64,000 bases of DNA, taken from positions 1-64,000 of the forward strand of contig NZ_DLHN01000009.1 in the NCBI RefSeq assembly GCF_002483235.1, read 5' to 3'. This document shows positions 8,535-17,586 of this stretch, one piece after another. How positions within the stretch are numbered: the stretch's first letter is position 1; each line of letters opens with the position of its first letter. Source of the stretch: Pedobacter glucosidilyticus. GTDB lineage: Bacteria > Bacteroidota > Bacteroidia > Sphingobacteriales > Sphingobacteriaceae. Both the position numbers and the translations under genes were made by a program. Below the pieces are notes generated by a model. That model made no database searches, was not told the origin of the DNA, and worked only from the letters and a program-made list of their open reading frames with translations.

Positions 8535-10439
8535 ATGAAAATTAAACTTAGTTATTTATTGTTTTTTTGCTTATCCCTTCCATTTTATAGTGCCCAAGCT
8601 TTTCAGCATGATGCTTATTTAAAAGTACAAGAAAATTTAAAACAAGGTTGGCATACCTATAACCATAGCAGTATTTTAAGTTATGTTTATATGCCCGGTA
8701 ATTTTTCGGTTAAATTAAGCTTAAAAAGTAATAATATAGGCTTATACGGTTATATGGGCGATGCCTATATCTCAACAAAAGTAAAAAGACCAGAACATGT
8801 ATTTCCGATAGCTTACAGTGCAAACGGAGACTATAGTGAAGTTTTATTAACTTATGAGGGGATAGAAGTAAACATTAAATCTGCAAATATTAATGACGAA
8901 TTATATTTGCTGGTTACCCCAATAAAATATAGTGGGCTTAAACCAACTATAGTGCTTGAAGGTGGTATCTTATGGAATGCAAATGGTACGGTACAAAAAG
9001 ATGGCCATACCATCATAGCTCAATTGCCACAGAAAAAAATTCAGGTACAGGCAACCCAACGAGCAACAAAATCTATCTTGCCTATTAATAACCCTTATTT
9101 GGCTTTTGATATGGAGGGAAAAATTGGTTTTACAAGTAAAGCCAACTTAACCTTAGCAGCTATAGAACAAGCCATTGAGACAGTTAAGTTAAAACATCAA
9201 AAAAATCTAGAGCAATATAAAAACCAGGCAGAAATGGTTAGCATCATACAAAATGCTATTGGTTTTAATACTACATACGACCCCCTAAACGATAGGGTAA
9301 TTACACCCGTAAGCAGGTACTGGAGCGAATCATTTGGAGGTCCGTTTGTATTGTTTGCCTGGGATACCTATTTTGGAGCTTATATGGCGGCACTTTTTAA
9401 CAAAGATTTAGCCTTTTCTAATGCCATAGCTATTACCAAGAGCTTAACGCCTGGAGGTTTTGTACCTAACTATACTTCCGGAGAGAGCAGAATGTCTGCC
9501 GATAGGTCACAACCCCCGGTTGGTAGCACCATGATTAGAGAAATATATAGAAAACATCCAGAAAAATGGTTCTTAGAATATGTTTTTGATGATTTATTAA
9601 GCTGGAACAACTGGTGGGTAAAGAGTAGAGCTACCTCAGAAAATTTATTATGTTGGGGTTCAGATTCCTTAGGAGATGCATCAGCAAATACTTGGCAAGC
9701 GGCAGCTTATGAATCTGGTTTAGATAACTCGCCCATGTTTATTGATGTTCCGTTTAATAAAAATACACACTTAATGGAGCAAGCAGATGTAGGCTTACAA
9801 GCACTATTTATTATGGATTGCGAGGCTTTAGCAGACATTGCCCAAATACTAGGTAAACAAAAAATTGCTAAACAATTAAAAGACAGAGCGGCTATCTATA
9901 AAAAAGCATTAACTAAATTATGGGATCAAGAAACAGGGCAATACTTAAATTACAGAACTGATATTAAAGCTTTTAACCAGGTAACTTCTCCTACAAATTT
10001 CTATCCTTTACTCATTAATTTACCTAAACAATCACAAGCTGATAGGATGATTAGTCATCTACAAAACCCTGAGGAATACGCTGGAGATTGGATTATACCC
10101 TCTATACCTAAAAATAATAAGTATTATCAGGAACATGACTATTGGAAAGGTAGAGTATGGGGCCCATTAAACTTATTGGTTTATTTAGGTCTGAGGAACT
10201 ATAATACCACTTATAAAGCAGAATTGGTTGAGAAATCTGCAAAATTATTGGTAGACAATTACAAAGCAACAGGGGGGTATGTTTACGAAAATTATCATGC
10301 TATAGCAGGAGTAGGCAGAACCCCAGATGAAATCATCAATCAATCAGATAATTTTTACCATTGGGGTGCATTGCTAGGTTTTATTTCTTTAATAGATGAA
10401 GGTTACATGGGTAAACCACTTCAAAAAATAAGTAAATAA
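8535..10439 (+). CDS. Secreted (alpha/alpha)6-barrel glycosidase, GH63/MGH1-like
   Basis: The protein has 634 residues, with a signal peptide ending near LPFYSAQA. The catalytic (alpha/alpha)6 barrel fills the second half. It shows the GH63/GH37-like phrases GGPFVLFAWDTYFGAYMAALF (about 268-288), an LLCWGSDSLGD segment and EHDYWKGRVWGPLNLLVYLG near the C-terminus. Family members hydrolyse alpha-glucosidic, alpha-galactosidic or glyceryl-glycoside bonds by inversion. The precise substrate cannot be read from sequence. It starts 34 nt after the dehydratase gene in the same operon, which points to a side chain of the fucosylated glycan. Confidence 0.7.
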   Translation: MKIKLSYLLFFCLSLPFYSAQAFQHDAYLKVQENLKQGWHTYNHSSILSYVYMPGNFSVKLSLKSNNIGLYGYMGDAYISTKVKRPEHVFPIAYSANGDYSEVLLTYEGIEVNIKSANINDELYLLVTPIKYSGLKPTIVLEGGILWNANGTVQKDGHTIIAQLPQKKIQVQATQRATKSILPINNPYLAFDMEGKIGFTSKANLTLAAIEQAIETVKLKHQKNLEQYKNQAEMVSIIQNAIGFNTTYDPLNDRVITPVSRYWSESFGGPFVLFAWDTYFGAYMAALFNKDLAFSNAIAITKSLTPGGFVPNYTSGESRMSADRSQPPVGSTMIREIYRKHPEKWFLEYVFDDLLSWNNWWVKSRATSENLLCWGSDSLGDASANTWQAAAYESGLDNSPMFIDVPFNKNTHLMEQADVGLQALFIMDCEALADIAQILGKQKIAKQLKDRAAIYKKALTKLWDQETGQYLNYRTDIKAFNQVTSPTNFYPLLINLPKQSQADRMISHLQNPEEYAGDWIIPSIPKNNKYYQEHDYWKGRVWGPLNLLVYLGLRNYNTTYKAELVEKSAKLLVDNYKATGGYVYENYHAIAGVGRTPDEIINQSDNFYHWGALLGFISLIDEGYMGKPLQKISK

Positions 10440-10498
10440 CTTAAGCATAGATTTTTTTTAAGTAAACAAAACAAGTATTCGTGATTTGATTTTTTTTA

Positions 10499-11290
10499 AT
10501 GGATTTAAATTTAAAAGATAAAGTAGTTATAGTTTCGGGTGGAGCTAAGGGTATAGGAGAGGGAATTGTTAAAGTTTTAGCAAATGAAGGCGCAATACCA
10601 GTAATTATAGGTAGAAATATTGCAGATGCTAATAAAGTAGTAGACAATATGTTAGGTGCTGGTTATCAGTCTTTTGCTGTACAGGCAGAGTTAAGCTCGC
10701 CAGAGGAGTGTAAAAAATCTATTCAAGCTGTAGTAGATAAATTTGGTAAAATTGATGGCTTGGTAAATAATGCAGGCGTTAATGATGGTGTAAATTTAGA
10801 ACACGGTAGTTATGAAAAATTTATGGCATCCTTACATAAAAATTTGGTGCATTATTATCTTCTAGCGCATGAGTGTTTACCTTATTTAAAAAAATCTAGT
10901 GGTAATATTGTTAATATAGGTTCCAAAACTGCCGAAACAGGGCAAGGCGGAACATCAGCTTATGCTGCCGCTAACGGAGGTAGAAATGCCTTAACCAGAG
11001 AATGGGCTGTAGAACTTCTAAAATACAATATCAGGGTAAATGCAGTTATCGTAGCAGAATGTTATACTCCTATGTATGAGAACTGGATTAAATCTCTTGA
11101 AAACCCTGAAGAAAAGCTAAAAGAAATAACCAATACCATCCCTTTAGAAAACAGAATGACTACAGCAGAGGAAATAGCTAATATGGTGGCATTTTTATTA
11201 TCTGAAGTATCAAGTCATACAACCGGGCAACTTATCCATGTAGACGGAGGCTATACCCATTTAGATAGAGCATTGAATAAAACACAATAA
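10499..11290 (+). CDS. SDR oxidoreductase, L-fucose dehydrogenase-like, with YxxxN site
   Basis: This 263-residue cytoplasmic enzyme has a Rossmann fold with the dinucleotide motif SGGAKGIG (about 14-21) and NNAG. The ending SSHTTGQLIHVDGGYTHLDR recalls L-fucose dehydrogenases of oxidative fucose pathways. Together with S142 and Y155 one expects Lys at 159, but the sequence reads Y-A-A-A-N, so Asn replaces the usual catalytic Lys. Either this subfamily uses Asn or a relay residue, or activity is altered. The role would be oxidation of L-fucose (perhaps D-arabinose too) to the lactone. 2-keto-3-deoxy-fuconate dehydrogenase is the alternative. The stop overlaps the next start by one base. Confidence 0.75.
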   Translation: MDLNLKDKVVIVSGGAKGIGEGIVKVLANEGAIPVIIGRNIADANKVVDNMLGAGYQSFAVQAELSSPEECKKSIQAVVDKFGKIDGLVNNAGVNDGVNLEHGSYEKFMASLHKNLVHYYLLAHECLPYLKKSSGNIVNIGSKTAETGQGGTSAYAAANGGRNALTREWAVELLKYNIRVNAVIVAECYTPMYENWIKSLENPEEKLKEITNTIPLENRMTTAEEIANMVAFLLSEVSSHTTGQLIHVDGGYTHLDRALNKTQ

Positions 11291-12168
11291 TGAAAAAATT
11301 ATGCTTTAGCCTCTTATTGGCTTTTTGTATTATTCTTTTTTCTTATGCACAGCAAGGGACTGTCATCAAAAACTTATCCTTAAAAAGTAACATCTTAAAT
11401 AAAGAGATGAAATATGCTGTTTATTTACCGGCTAATTATGATAAAGGGGATAAAAAATATCCTGTTTTATATTTACTACATGGTTATGGAGATAACGAAA
11501 ATGCTTGGATTGATAAAGGTAAAATAGTGGATGCTTTAAACAGTCAAAGATTAGCTAGCCTTAATTTTCCGATAATTATCGTTATGCCTGATGCTATGAA
11601 AACATATTATATGAACTTTCACGATGGTTCTGTAAAATACGAAGACTATTTTTTTAAAGAGTTTATTCCATACATAGAAAATAACTATAGGATAGAAAAG
11701 AACAAAAATTCTAGAGCAATATCAGGTTTATCTATGGGTGGTTTTGGCTCTTTTTTATATGCTATCAAATATCCAGGATATTTTAAAGTGGCAGCACCTC
11801 TTAGTTCTGCTATAAGAACAGATGAAGAGTTAGTGAGTATGAAAGATTCTATTTATCATCGTTCTGCTTATGCTCATTTATTAGGGAAGAATTTAAGAGG
11901 AAAGAAAAGGCTAAATAAAACCTGGTACGAAAACTCCATCATTAACTTAATAGAACGTGGTCAAATAGATAGTTTAAAAAGTGTGAAATGGTATATAGAC
12001 TGTGGAGATGATGATTACCTGATAAATGGCAATATCATGACCCATTTGGCATTAAAGAAAAGAGAAATTCCACATGAATTAAGAATAAAAGATGGCGCAC
12101 ATAATTGGGCCTATTGGCAAGCAGCGTTTATAGATGTATATCAGTTTATTTACCAAAATTTAAAGTAG
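11290..12168 (+). CDS. Secreted esterase (esterase-D/CE1-like alpha/beta hydrolase)
   Basis: The protein has 292 residues, with a signal peptide ending near ILFSYAQ. It is an alpha/beta hydrolase of the PF00756 type. LLHGYGDNENAW forms the oxyanion region, S148 in GLSMGG is the nucleophile, and DGAHNWAYW carries the probable catalytic His. The Asp is probably in CGDDDYL. Relatives remove acetyl or feruloyl groups from polysaccharides, and some are S-formylglutathione hydrolases. The signal peptide and position inside a glycan operon favour a carbohydrate esterase. It is coupled to the SDR gene by a one-base overlap and is 3 nt from the next gene. Confidence 0.75.
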   Translation: MKKLCFSLLLAFCIILFSYAQQGTVIKNLSLKSNILNKEMKYAVYLPANYDKGDKKYPVLYLLHGYGDNENAWIDKGKIVDALNSQRLASLNFPIIIVMPDAMKTYYMNFHDGSVKYEDYFFKEFIPYIENNYRIEKNKNSRAISGLSMGGFGSFLYAIKYPGYFKVAAPLSSAIRTDEELVSMKDSIYHRSAYAHLLGKNLRGKKRLNKTWYENSIINLIERGQIDSLKSVKWYIDCGDDDYLINGNIMTHLALKKREIPHELRIKDGAHNWAYWQAAFIDVYQFIYQNLK

Positions 12169-12171
12169 TTT

Positions 12172-13824
12172 ATGCTTTCAACAAAATATTACCTATGCCT
12201 ATTTGCGGCTTTGTTATTCCTGTTTAAATCTGCAAAGTCTCAAGATTTGTTTGCAAAACAAAAAGAAGCTTGGTTAAAAATTGCCGAACAATACCAACCA
12301 AAACTTGAGCATGAAGCCGTAGCACCTAAAAGTATGGTTAATATTGTAAAGGATGAAAATGCTTTTCAAGGGTACAAAGCTGTTAAGGTTAATGGTTTAG
12401 ATAGTTTAAACCAACAGTCTTTCAATAAATTAAGCCAGGTTATTGTTGATTTTGGCGCTCACTACACCGGTTACTGCGAAATAGATTTTAAAATATTAAA
12501 AGGTACTGCTGATGCACCAACTAGGCTAAAATTTACTTTTGGCGAAGTGCCATCAGAAATTATGGCCGTGACAGAAAAATACACTGGCGTACTAAGTAAA
12601 GGCTGGACACAAGAAGAAATCATCAATTTAGAAAGTATACCTTACCAATTAAAATTACCAAGAAGAGTATCTGGCAGATATTTAAAGATAGAGCTATTGG
12701 GCGCTTCGCCGTGGTTTGAATTTGCTATAGATAAAATAACCTTAAATACCACAACATCTGCCTCGGGTTGGGTAAATCAATTCAGGAAATTTGATGACCC
12801 CTTAATCACCAAAATAGATAGTGTAAGCGTACTTACTTTAAAAGAGTGTATGCAAACAGTTTTTGAAGATGGCCCTAAAAGAGATCAAAGATTATGGATA
12901 GGCGATTTATACCTGCAAAGTTTGGCTAATAATTATTCTTTCAAAAGTCACGATTTAACCAAAAGAAGTTTGTATTTATTAGCTGCTTTAAGTGATTCAT
13001 TAGGTTATTTACCTTCCAATGTATTTGAGAAACCTTATCCGCATGCACAAAAAGGTGCTCATATTATAGATTATAGCTTACTCTATATCGCAACTTTAAA
13101 AGAGTATGTAAGCTTTTCTAAAGATTTAAATACCGGAAATGATTTATGGCCTTTAGCTTTACATCAGTTTAATTATTTGATGAAATTTGTAAATCAAGAA
13201 GGTAAATTTAATTATGCAGAGGCCAATAAAAATGGAGGTTCTTTTTTTGATTGGCATCCAGATTTAGATAAAGAAACTGCTACACAAGCCATCTTAATTT
13301 TTGCAGCAAAAGAACTTATTTCTTTGGCAAAAAGTTTAGATAAAGCAAAAGAGGTAGAAGCTATTCAAGCTAAAATATCACTTTTAGCCAATTATTTAAT
13401 TAGCCATAATTTTGACGAAAAGCAAAGGCTTTTTGTAAGTGGAGCGAAAAATCAGGTTTCTTATGCTTCGCAAATTTGGGTTGTTTTGGCTGATATTTTA
13501 CCTAAAAAAACAGCTAAAGAAATTCTGATAAATGTTAGCCGTTATAAAAATGCTGTAAAACCAGTTACTCCTTATCTGCACCATTATTATGTACAAGCAT
13601 TAATCAATACCAAGCAAAATGCGGCAGCAGCAGAGCTGTTAAAGCAACATTGGGGCAGTATGATACAAAAAGGAGCAGATACTTTTTGGGAAGTAAATGT
13701 GGTGGATAATGATTTTTCATCGCCCTATAATTTCTATCCTATAAATAGTTATTGCCACGCATGGAGTTGTACACCTATGTATTTTATAAGAAAGTATCCA
13801 GAAATTTTTCAAAAGAGTAAATAG
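12172..13824 (+). CDS. GH78-like secreted protein (alpha-L-rhamnosidase family)
   Basis: The protein has 550 residues, with a signal peptide near FLFKSAKSQ. An N-terminal beta-sandwich precedes a six-hairpin barrel typical of clan GH-M. The phrase EDGPKRDQRLWIGD (232-245) occupies the place of the GH78 signature, which normally reads D-x-P-x-R-D-E. Q239 stands where the proposed general-acid Glu is usually found. The second acidic site, TFWE, and the ending NSYCHAWSCTP are present. It is also shorter than typical GH78 enzymes, lacking extra N-terminal modules. It is last in the fucP operon. Substrate and activity are open. It may act on another 6-deoxyhexose or be altered in mechanism. Confidence 0.65.
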   Translation: MLSTKYYLCLFAALLFLFKSAKSQDLFAKQKEAWLKIAEQYQPKLEHEAVAPKSMVNIVKDENAFQGYKAVKVNGLDSLNQQSFNKLSQVIVDFGAHYTGYCEIDFKILKGTADAPTRLKFTFGEVPSEIMAVTEKYTGVLSKGWTQEEIINLESIPYQLKLPRRVSGRYLKIELLGASPWFEFAIDKITLNTTTSASGWVNQFRKFDDPLITKIDSVSVLTLKECMQTVFEDGPKRDQRLWIGDLYLQSLANNYSFKSHDLTKRSLYLLAALSDSLGYLPSNVFEKPYPHAQKGAHIIDYSLLYIATLKEYVSFSKDLNTGNDLWPLALHQFNYLMKFVNQEGKFNYAEANKNGGSFFDWHPDLDKETATQAILIFAAKELISLAKSLDKAKEVEAIQAKISLLANYLISHNFDEKQRLFVSGAKNQVSYASQIWVVLADILPKKTAKEILINVSRYKNAVKPVTPYLHHYYVQALINTKQNAAAAELLKQHWGSMIQKGADTFWEVNVVDNDFSSPYNFYPINSYCHAWSCTPMYFIRKYPEIFQKSK

Positions 13825-13862
13825 GCTGATTCCAGAAATTTTTATCATTTCTTGTACAAAAA

Positions 13863-13918
13863 GTTTAAAAAACTGCCAATTCTAATCAGTTTTTAGTAAA
13901 GCTTACTTTTTAGATTTG
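13863..13918 (+). promoter_or_regulatory. Candidate activator site plus -7 box for the SGNH-FAH-ALDH-GH3 operon
   Basis: GTTTAAAAAACTGCCAATTC starts at 13863. A perfect TAnnTTTG box, TAGATTTG (13911-13918), starts exactly 48 bp downstream. There is no -33 TTTG. The leader before the start codon would be only about 10 nt. Confidence 0.6.
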
Positions 13919-13932
13919 AGCCATAAACCTTG

Positions 13933-15153
13933 ATGATGCTTTACAAACTTCGTTTAACTTTTGTACTTATTGCTATTGGTTTAAATGTAGGAGTTCAAGC
14001 TCAAGACTTTATCCCAATACTTAAAAAAAGAGCCTATTTAAACAATAGTTATCAGAAACTTCTTAAAGTAACAGATACTTTAAAAATTGCCTTTATAGGT
14101 GGTAGTATAACAGAAACAAATAAAGGCTGGAGAGACCAAACCATGCAATGGTTTGCTAGTAAATATCCAAACGCTAAGTTTAAACAAATAAATGCGGGTT
14201 TAAGTGGTACAGGCTCATCGCTAGGGGTTTACAGGATAGATGAACATGTATTAAACCACCAGCCCGATTTGGTATTTATAGAATTTGCTGTAAACGATTA
14301 TAAAGCGTCAAAACATCATATTTTAGAAGCTTTTGAAGGCATGGTTCTGAAAATCAAGAATGCTAATCCTAAAACAGATATTTGTTTTATTTATACCTTC
14401 TCAGAGGCCATGTTAGAGAGCTATGAAAAAGGCTTTTATCCTAACTCCATTATCGCAATGGAAGAAATCGCAAGCCATTACAATATCTCATCAGTAAATT
14501 TTGCGCCAGATATTATCCAAAGGATAAAAAATAAAACATTGGTCGTGATTGGGCCAAAGCAGCATTCAGATACTACTTATTTCTCCTCAGATGGTGTTCA
14601 TCCTTATGAAAATACAGGACATCTGTATTATACGCAAACCTTAACCAAGGCTTTAGATAAGTTATTAAACAAAGGGAAGCGGTTTAACTCTAAAAAAGAC
14701 ATTTACTATTCTGCTCAATTGGAAAAAGCAAAAATGACTCATCTTGAAACGCAGATGTTTAATGGTATTAAGGCAGAAATTCCTCCATCTAAGTTTTCAT
14801 CCCTGCTACAAAATATTTTCGCCTTAAACCAAGAAGAAGACCTTTTACAAATACAATTTAAAGGAGATAGAATTGGTTTTATGGATATTATTGGACCATC
14901 ATCAGGAACATTAAAAATAAAAATTGATGATCAAGAACCCCAATATATCACCCGTTTTGATAGATTTTGCTCCTACGAAAGATTGCATTGGTTTATTATT
15001 GATGGCTTAGCGCCAGATATTCAGCATAGCATCAGCATAAGCTTAGCCCCAAATAGGATAGATAAAGCAAGAATTTTAGGTAAAGCCACAGATACTGAAG
15101 ATTACAAAAAAGAAACTTGGAGAGTTGGTAAAATTTTAATGGTAGATAAATAA
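13933..15153 (+). CDS. Secreted SGNH/GDSL-family esterase
   Basis: The protein has about 406 residues, with a signal peptide ending near VGVQAQ. The SGNH blocks are in order: S58 in FIGGSIT (block I), INAGLSGTGSS (block II Gly), FIEFAVND (block III Asn), and SSDGVHPYENTGH (block V Asp/His). A C-terminal beta-rich domain of about 130 residues follows, perhaps for binding. The family removes acetyl groups from sugars. It opens a six-gene operon running to 23576 and starts 9 nt before the FAH gene. Two adjacent ATGs (13933 and 13936) are possible starts. An upstream TTG at 13930 is unlikely. Confidence 0.8.
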   Translation: MMLYKLRLTFVLIAIGLNVGVQAQDFIPILKKRAYLNNSYQKLLKVTDTLKIAFIGGSITETNKGWRDQTMQWFASKYPNAKFKQINAGLSGTGSSLGVYRIDEHVLNHQPDLVFIEFAVNDYKASKHHILEAFEGMVLKIKNANPKTDICFIYTFSEAMLESYEKGFYPNSIIAMEEIASHYNISSVNFAPDIIQRIKNKTLVVIGPKQHSDTTYFSSDGVHPYENTGHLYYTQTLTKALDKLLNKGKRFNSKKDIYYSAQLEKAKMTHLETQMFNGIKAEIPPSKFSSLLQNIFALNQEEDLLQIQFKGDRIGFMDIIGPSSGTLKIKIDDQEPQYITRFDRFCSYERLHWFIIDGLAPDIQHSISISLAPNRIDKARILGKATDTEDYKKETWRVGKILMVDK

Positions 15154-15162
15154 TTAGTAAAA

Positions 15163-15996
15163 ATGAAAATATACAAAATAACAGACGGTATCGTAATTGA
15201 AGATGAGAAAAACAATTACTATTTAACAAAAGAAGAAAATTTTGATCAGTTCATCAATCAGGAAAATTTATATAATTTTCTTGAGAACAAGATTGCAGGT
15301 TTAACACCTTTGATAGACACAAATTTCCAATCTCAAATACAAGCGCCATTGGCATCGCAAGAAGTTTGGGCAGCAGGGGTAACCTATCTTAGAAGTAGAG
15401 ATGCAAGAATGGAAGAATCTCAGGAAGCTGCAGGGGCAACATTTTATGATAAAGTTTATGATGCAGAAAGACCTGAGATATTTTTTAAAGCTACAGCACA
15501 GAGGGTAGTAGGTACCAACCAAAAAGTAAGAATAAGAAAGGATTCTACCTGGAATGTACCAGAGCCTGAATTAACATTATTGGTTACATCAAGTGGTAAA
15601 ATTGTGGGTTATACCATTGGTAATGATATGAGCTCTAGAAGTATAGAGGGCGAAAATCCGTTGTATTTACCGCAGGCAAAAGTTTATGAAAAATGTGCTG
15701 CTTTAGGGCCATGTATTTATGTTCCTAAAGCTCCTATCTCGCCAGAAACAAAAATCAGTATCATCATTAATAGAGGTGGGAATACATTATATCAAGATAG
15801 TGTACACATTAGTCAAATGAAAAGGAAACATACCGAGTTGGTTGAGTTTTTATTTAGAGAATGCGACTTCCCTTATGGATGTTTTTTAATGACAGGTACA
15901 TGTTTGGTACCACCAAATGAATTTACTTTAGAAAGCGGAGATGAGATAAGTATCTACATAGAAAATATTGGAACACTTAAAAATAGCGTAGAATAA
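15163..15996 (+). CDS. Fumarylacetoacetate hydrolase (FAH) family sugar-acid enzyme
   Basis: This 277-residue cytoplasmic protein carries the FAH metal-site pattern: AAGVTYLRSRDAR, VPEPELTLLV, and GNDMSSRSIEGENPLYLPQAK. The last phrase resembles 2-keto-3-deoxy-D-arabinonate dehydratases, which feed 2-oxoglutarate semialdehyde to an aldehyde dehydrogenase. The very next gene encodes such a dehydrogenase and overlaps the stop by one base. In oxidative fucose pathways, FAH-family proteins instead cleave 2,4-diketo-3-deoxy-fuconate to pyruvate and lactate. Both roles fit. The first fits the gene pair, and the second fits the fucose enzymes. Dependence on Mg2+ or Mn2+ is family knowledge. Confidence 0.75.
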   Translation: MKIYKITDGIVIEDEKNNYYLTKEENFDQFINQENLYNFLENKIAGLTPLIDTNFQSQIQAPLASQEVWAAGVTYLRSRDARMEESQEAAGATFYDKVYDAERPEIFFKATAQRVVGTNQKVRIRKDSTWNVPEPELTLLVTSSGKIVGYTIGNDMSSRSIEGENPLYLPQAKVYEKCAALGPCIYVPKAPISPETKISIIINRGGNTLYQDSVHISQMKRKHTELVEFLFRECDFPYGCFLMTGTCLVPPNEFTLESGDEISIYIENIGTLKNSVE

Positions 15997-17567
15997 TGGA
16001 TATAACTGGAAAACATCTTATAAATGGCGAATTTGTAGCTAGAGGAAATACAAGTTTTAACGCCCATTTTGCCGACGGAGATAAAAACTTAACGCATAGT
16101 TTTTACGAAGCTACCTTACAGGAAGTAAGCGATGCTTGCAACGCTGCACAAAAAGCTTTTGAAGCGTATAAGCTTAAAAGTGATACCAAAAGAGCAGAGT
16201 TTTTAGAAGAAATAGCCTTAGAAATAGCAGCATTAACCAAACCTTTGGTAGAAACTGCACAAAAAGAAACTGGTTTGCCAGAGGCAAGACTAAACGGAGA
16301 AATTGGGCGCACCACTTCGCAGTTAAATTTATTTGCCAAATTATTAAAAGATGGACATTGGGTTAATGCGATTATAGACGAAGCCCAGCCAGAGCGTTTA
16401 CCTTTGCCAAAAGCAGATATCAGAATGTTACAAGTACCACTAGGGCCGGTTGCAGTTTTTGGAGCTAGTAATTTCCCTTTTGCATTTTCTGTAGCAGGCG
16501 GAGATACCGTTAGTGCTTTAGCTGCAGGTTGTCCTGTAGTGTTTAAAGCACATCCTGCGCATCCTGCAACTTGCGAGATAGTAGCACAAGCGATAAAGAA
16601 AGCAATCATCAAGTGTCAAATGCCCCTTGGCGTATTTAATATGCTACAAGGGCAAACCCACGAAACGGGTGGTGCTTTAGTTCAAAATGATTTGATTACC
16701 GCCGTAGGTTTTACAGGTTCTTTCAAAGGTGGAAAAGCCCTTTATGATTTAGCAACCAGAAGAGCATGCCCTATACCCGTATATGCAGAAATGGGGAGCG
16801 TTAATCCTGTATTTTTTCTTCCAGGAATTTTGAAAGAAAAGAAAGAAGAACTAGCTAAAGGCTTAGCAGCATCTGTAACCTTAGGGGTTGGGCAGTTTTG
16901 TACCAATCCGGGTTTGTTTGTAGTAGAGCAATCAGAACAAGCAGATGGTTTTATCAAACAAACAGCCTCAGATTTGTCAAGTATTACCTTAGGTCCCATG
17001 CTAACGCCAGCGATAAAAAAGGCCTTTATAGATGGTATTCATCACATCAAACAAGAAAATGGTGTAACCAGCCTTACACAGGATGCACAAAATGCAGAAG
17101 TAAGACCACAGTTATTGCTTAGTCAGGTTGATACGGTTATCCGAAACGAGAAAATAATGGAAGAAGTTTTTGGCCCATCTACTGTAGCTGTTAGTGCGGC
17201 AAATGTTTCAGAGGTGATTAAATTTGCTAAATCATTAAAAGGACATTTAACGGCTACCGTGTTTGGTACAGATGATGATTTAAAACAATATCAGGAGCTT
17301 ATCCATATACTTCAACAAAAAGTAGGAAGACTAATTTTTAATAATTTCCCAACTGGGGTTGAAGTTACGCATGCCATGGTACATGGTGGTCCATATCCTG
17401 CAACAACTGATGCTCGTTCTACATCAGTTGGTACAACAGCGATATATAGGTTTACAAGACCATTATGCTTCCAGAATTGTCCGGATGACTTGTTACCCGA
17501 TGCCTTAAAAAGAGGAAATCCTTTAAATATTATCAGAACTGTCAACGGAGTATCATCTAAAAATTAA
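15996..17567 (+). CDS. NADP-type aldehyde dehydrogenase, 2-oxoglutarate semialdehyde DH-like
   Basis: This 523-residue cytoplasmic enzyme has catalytic C302 in GVGQFCTNPG and E265 in YAEMGSVNP. The phrase KETGLPEARLNGEIGRTTSQL is characteristic of 2-oxoglutarate semialdehyde dehydrogenases of oxidative pentose and sugar-acid pathways. Its fusion-like overlap (TAATG) with the FAH gene suggests a tightly matched pair. In a pure fucose route it could oxidise L-lactaldehyde, as the aldehyde dehydrogenase of the C. jejuni cluster does, but its subfamily points to a semialdehyde acid. Starting at 15996 gives a normal N-terminus (MDITGKHLINGEF). Confidence 0.82.
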   Translation: MDITGKHLINGEFVARGNTSFNAHFADGDKNLTHSFYEATLQEVSDACNAAQKAFEAYKLKSDTKRAEFLEEIALEIAALTKPLVETAQKETGLPEARLNGEIGRTTSQLNLFAKLLKDGHWVNAIIDEAQPERLPLPKADIRMLQVPLGPVAVFGASNFPFAFSVAGGDTVSALAAGCPVVFKAHPAHPATCEIVAQAIKKAIIKCQMPLGVFNMLQGQTHETGGALVQNDLITAVGFTGSFKGGKALYDLATRRACPIPVYAEMGSVNPVFFLPGILKEKKEELAKGLAASVTLGVGQFCTNPGLFVVEQSEQADGFIKQTASDLSSITLGPMLTPAIKKAFIDGIHHIKQENGVTSLTQDAQNAEVRPQLLLSQVDTVIRNEKIMEEVFGPSTVAVSAANVSEVIKFAKSLKGHLTATVFGTDDDLKQYQELIHILQQKVGRLIFNNFPTGVEVTHAMVHGGPYPATTDARSTSVGTTAIYRFTRPLCFQNCPDDLLPDALKRGNPLNIIRTVNGVSSKN

Positions 17568-17586
17568 AGCTTAAATTCTTTATATC

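Noticed and set aside
13930..13932. TTG as the start of the first SGNH gene
   Set aside because: Two ATGs follow immediately and give a normal signal peptide.
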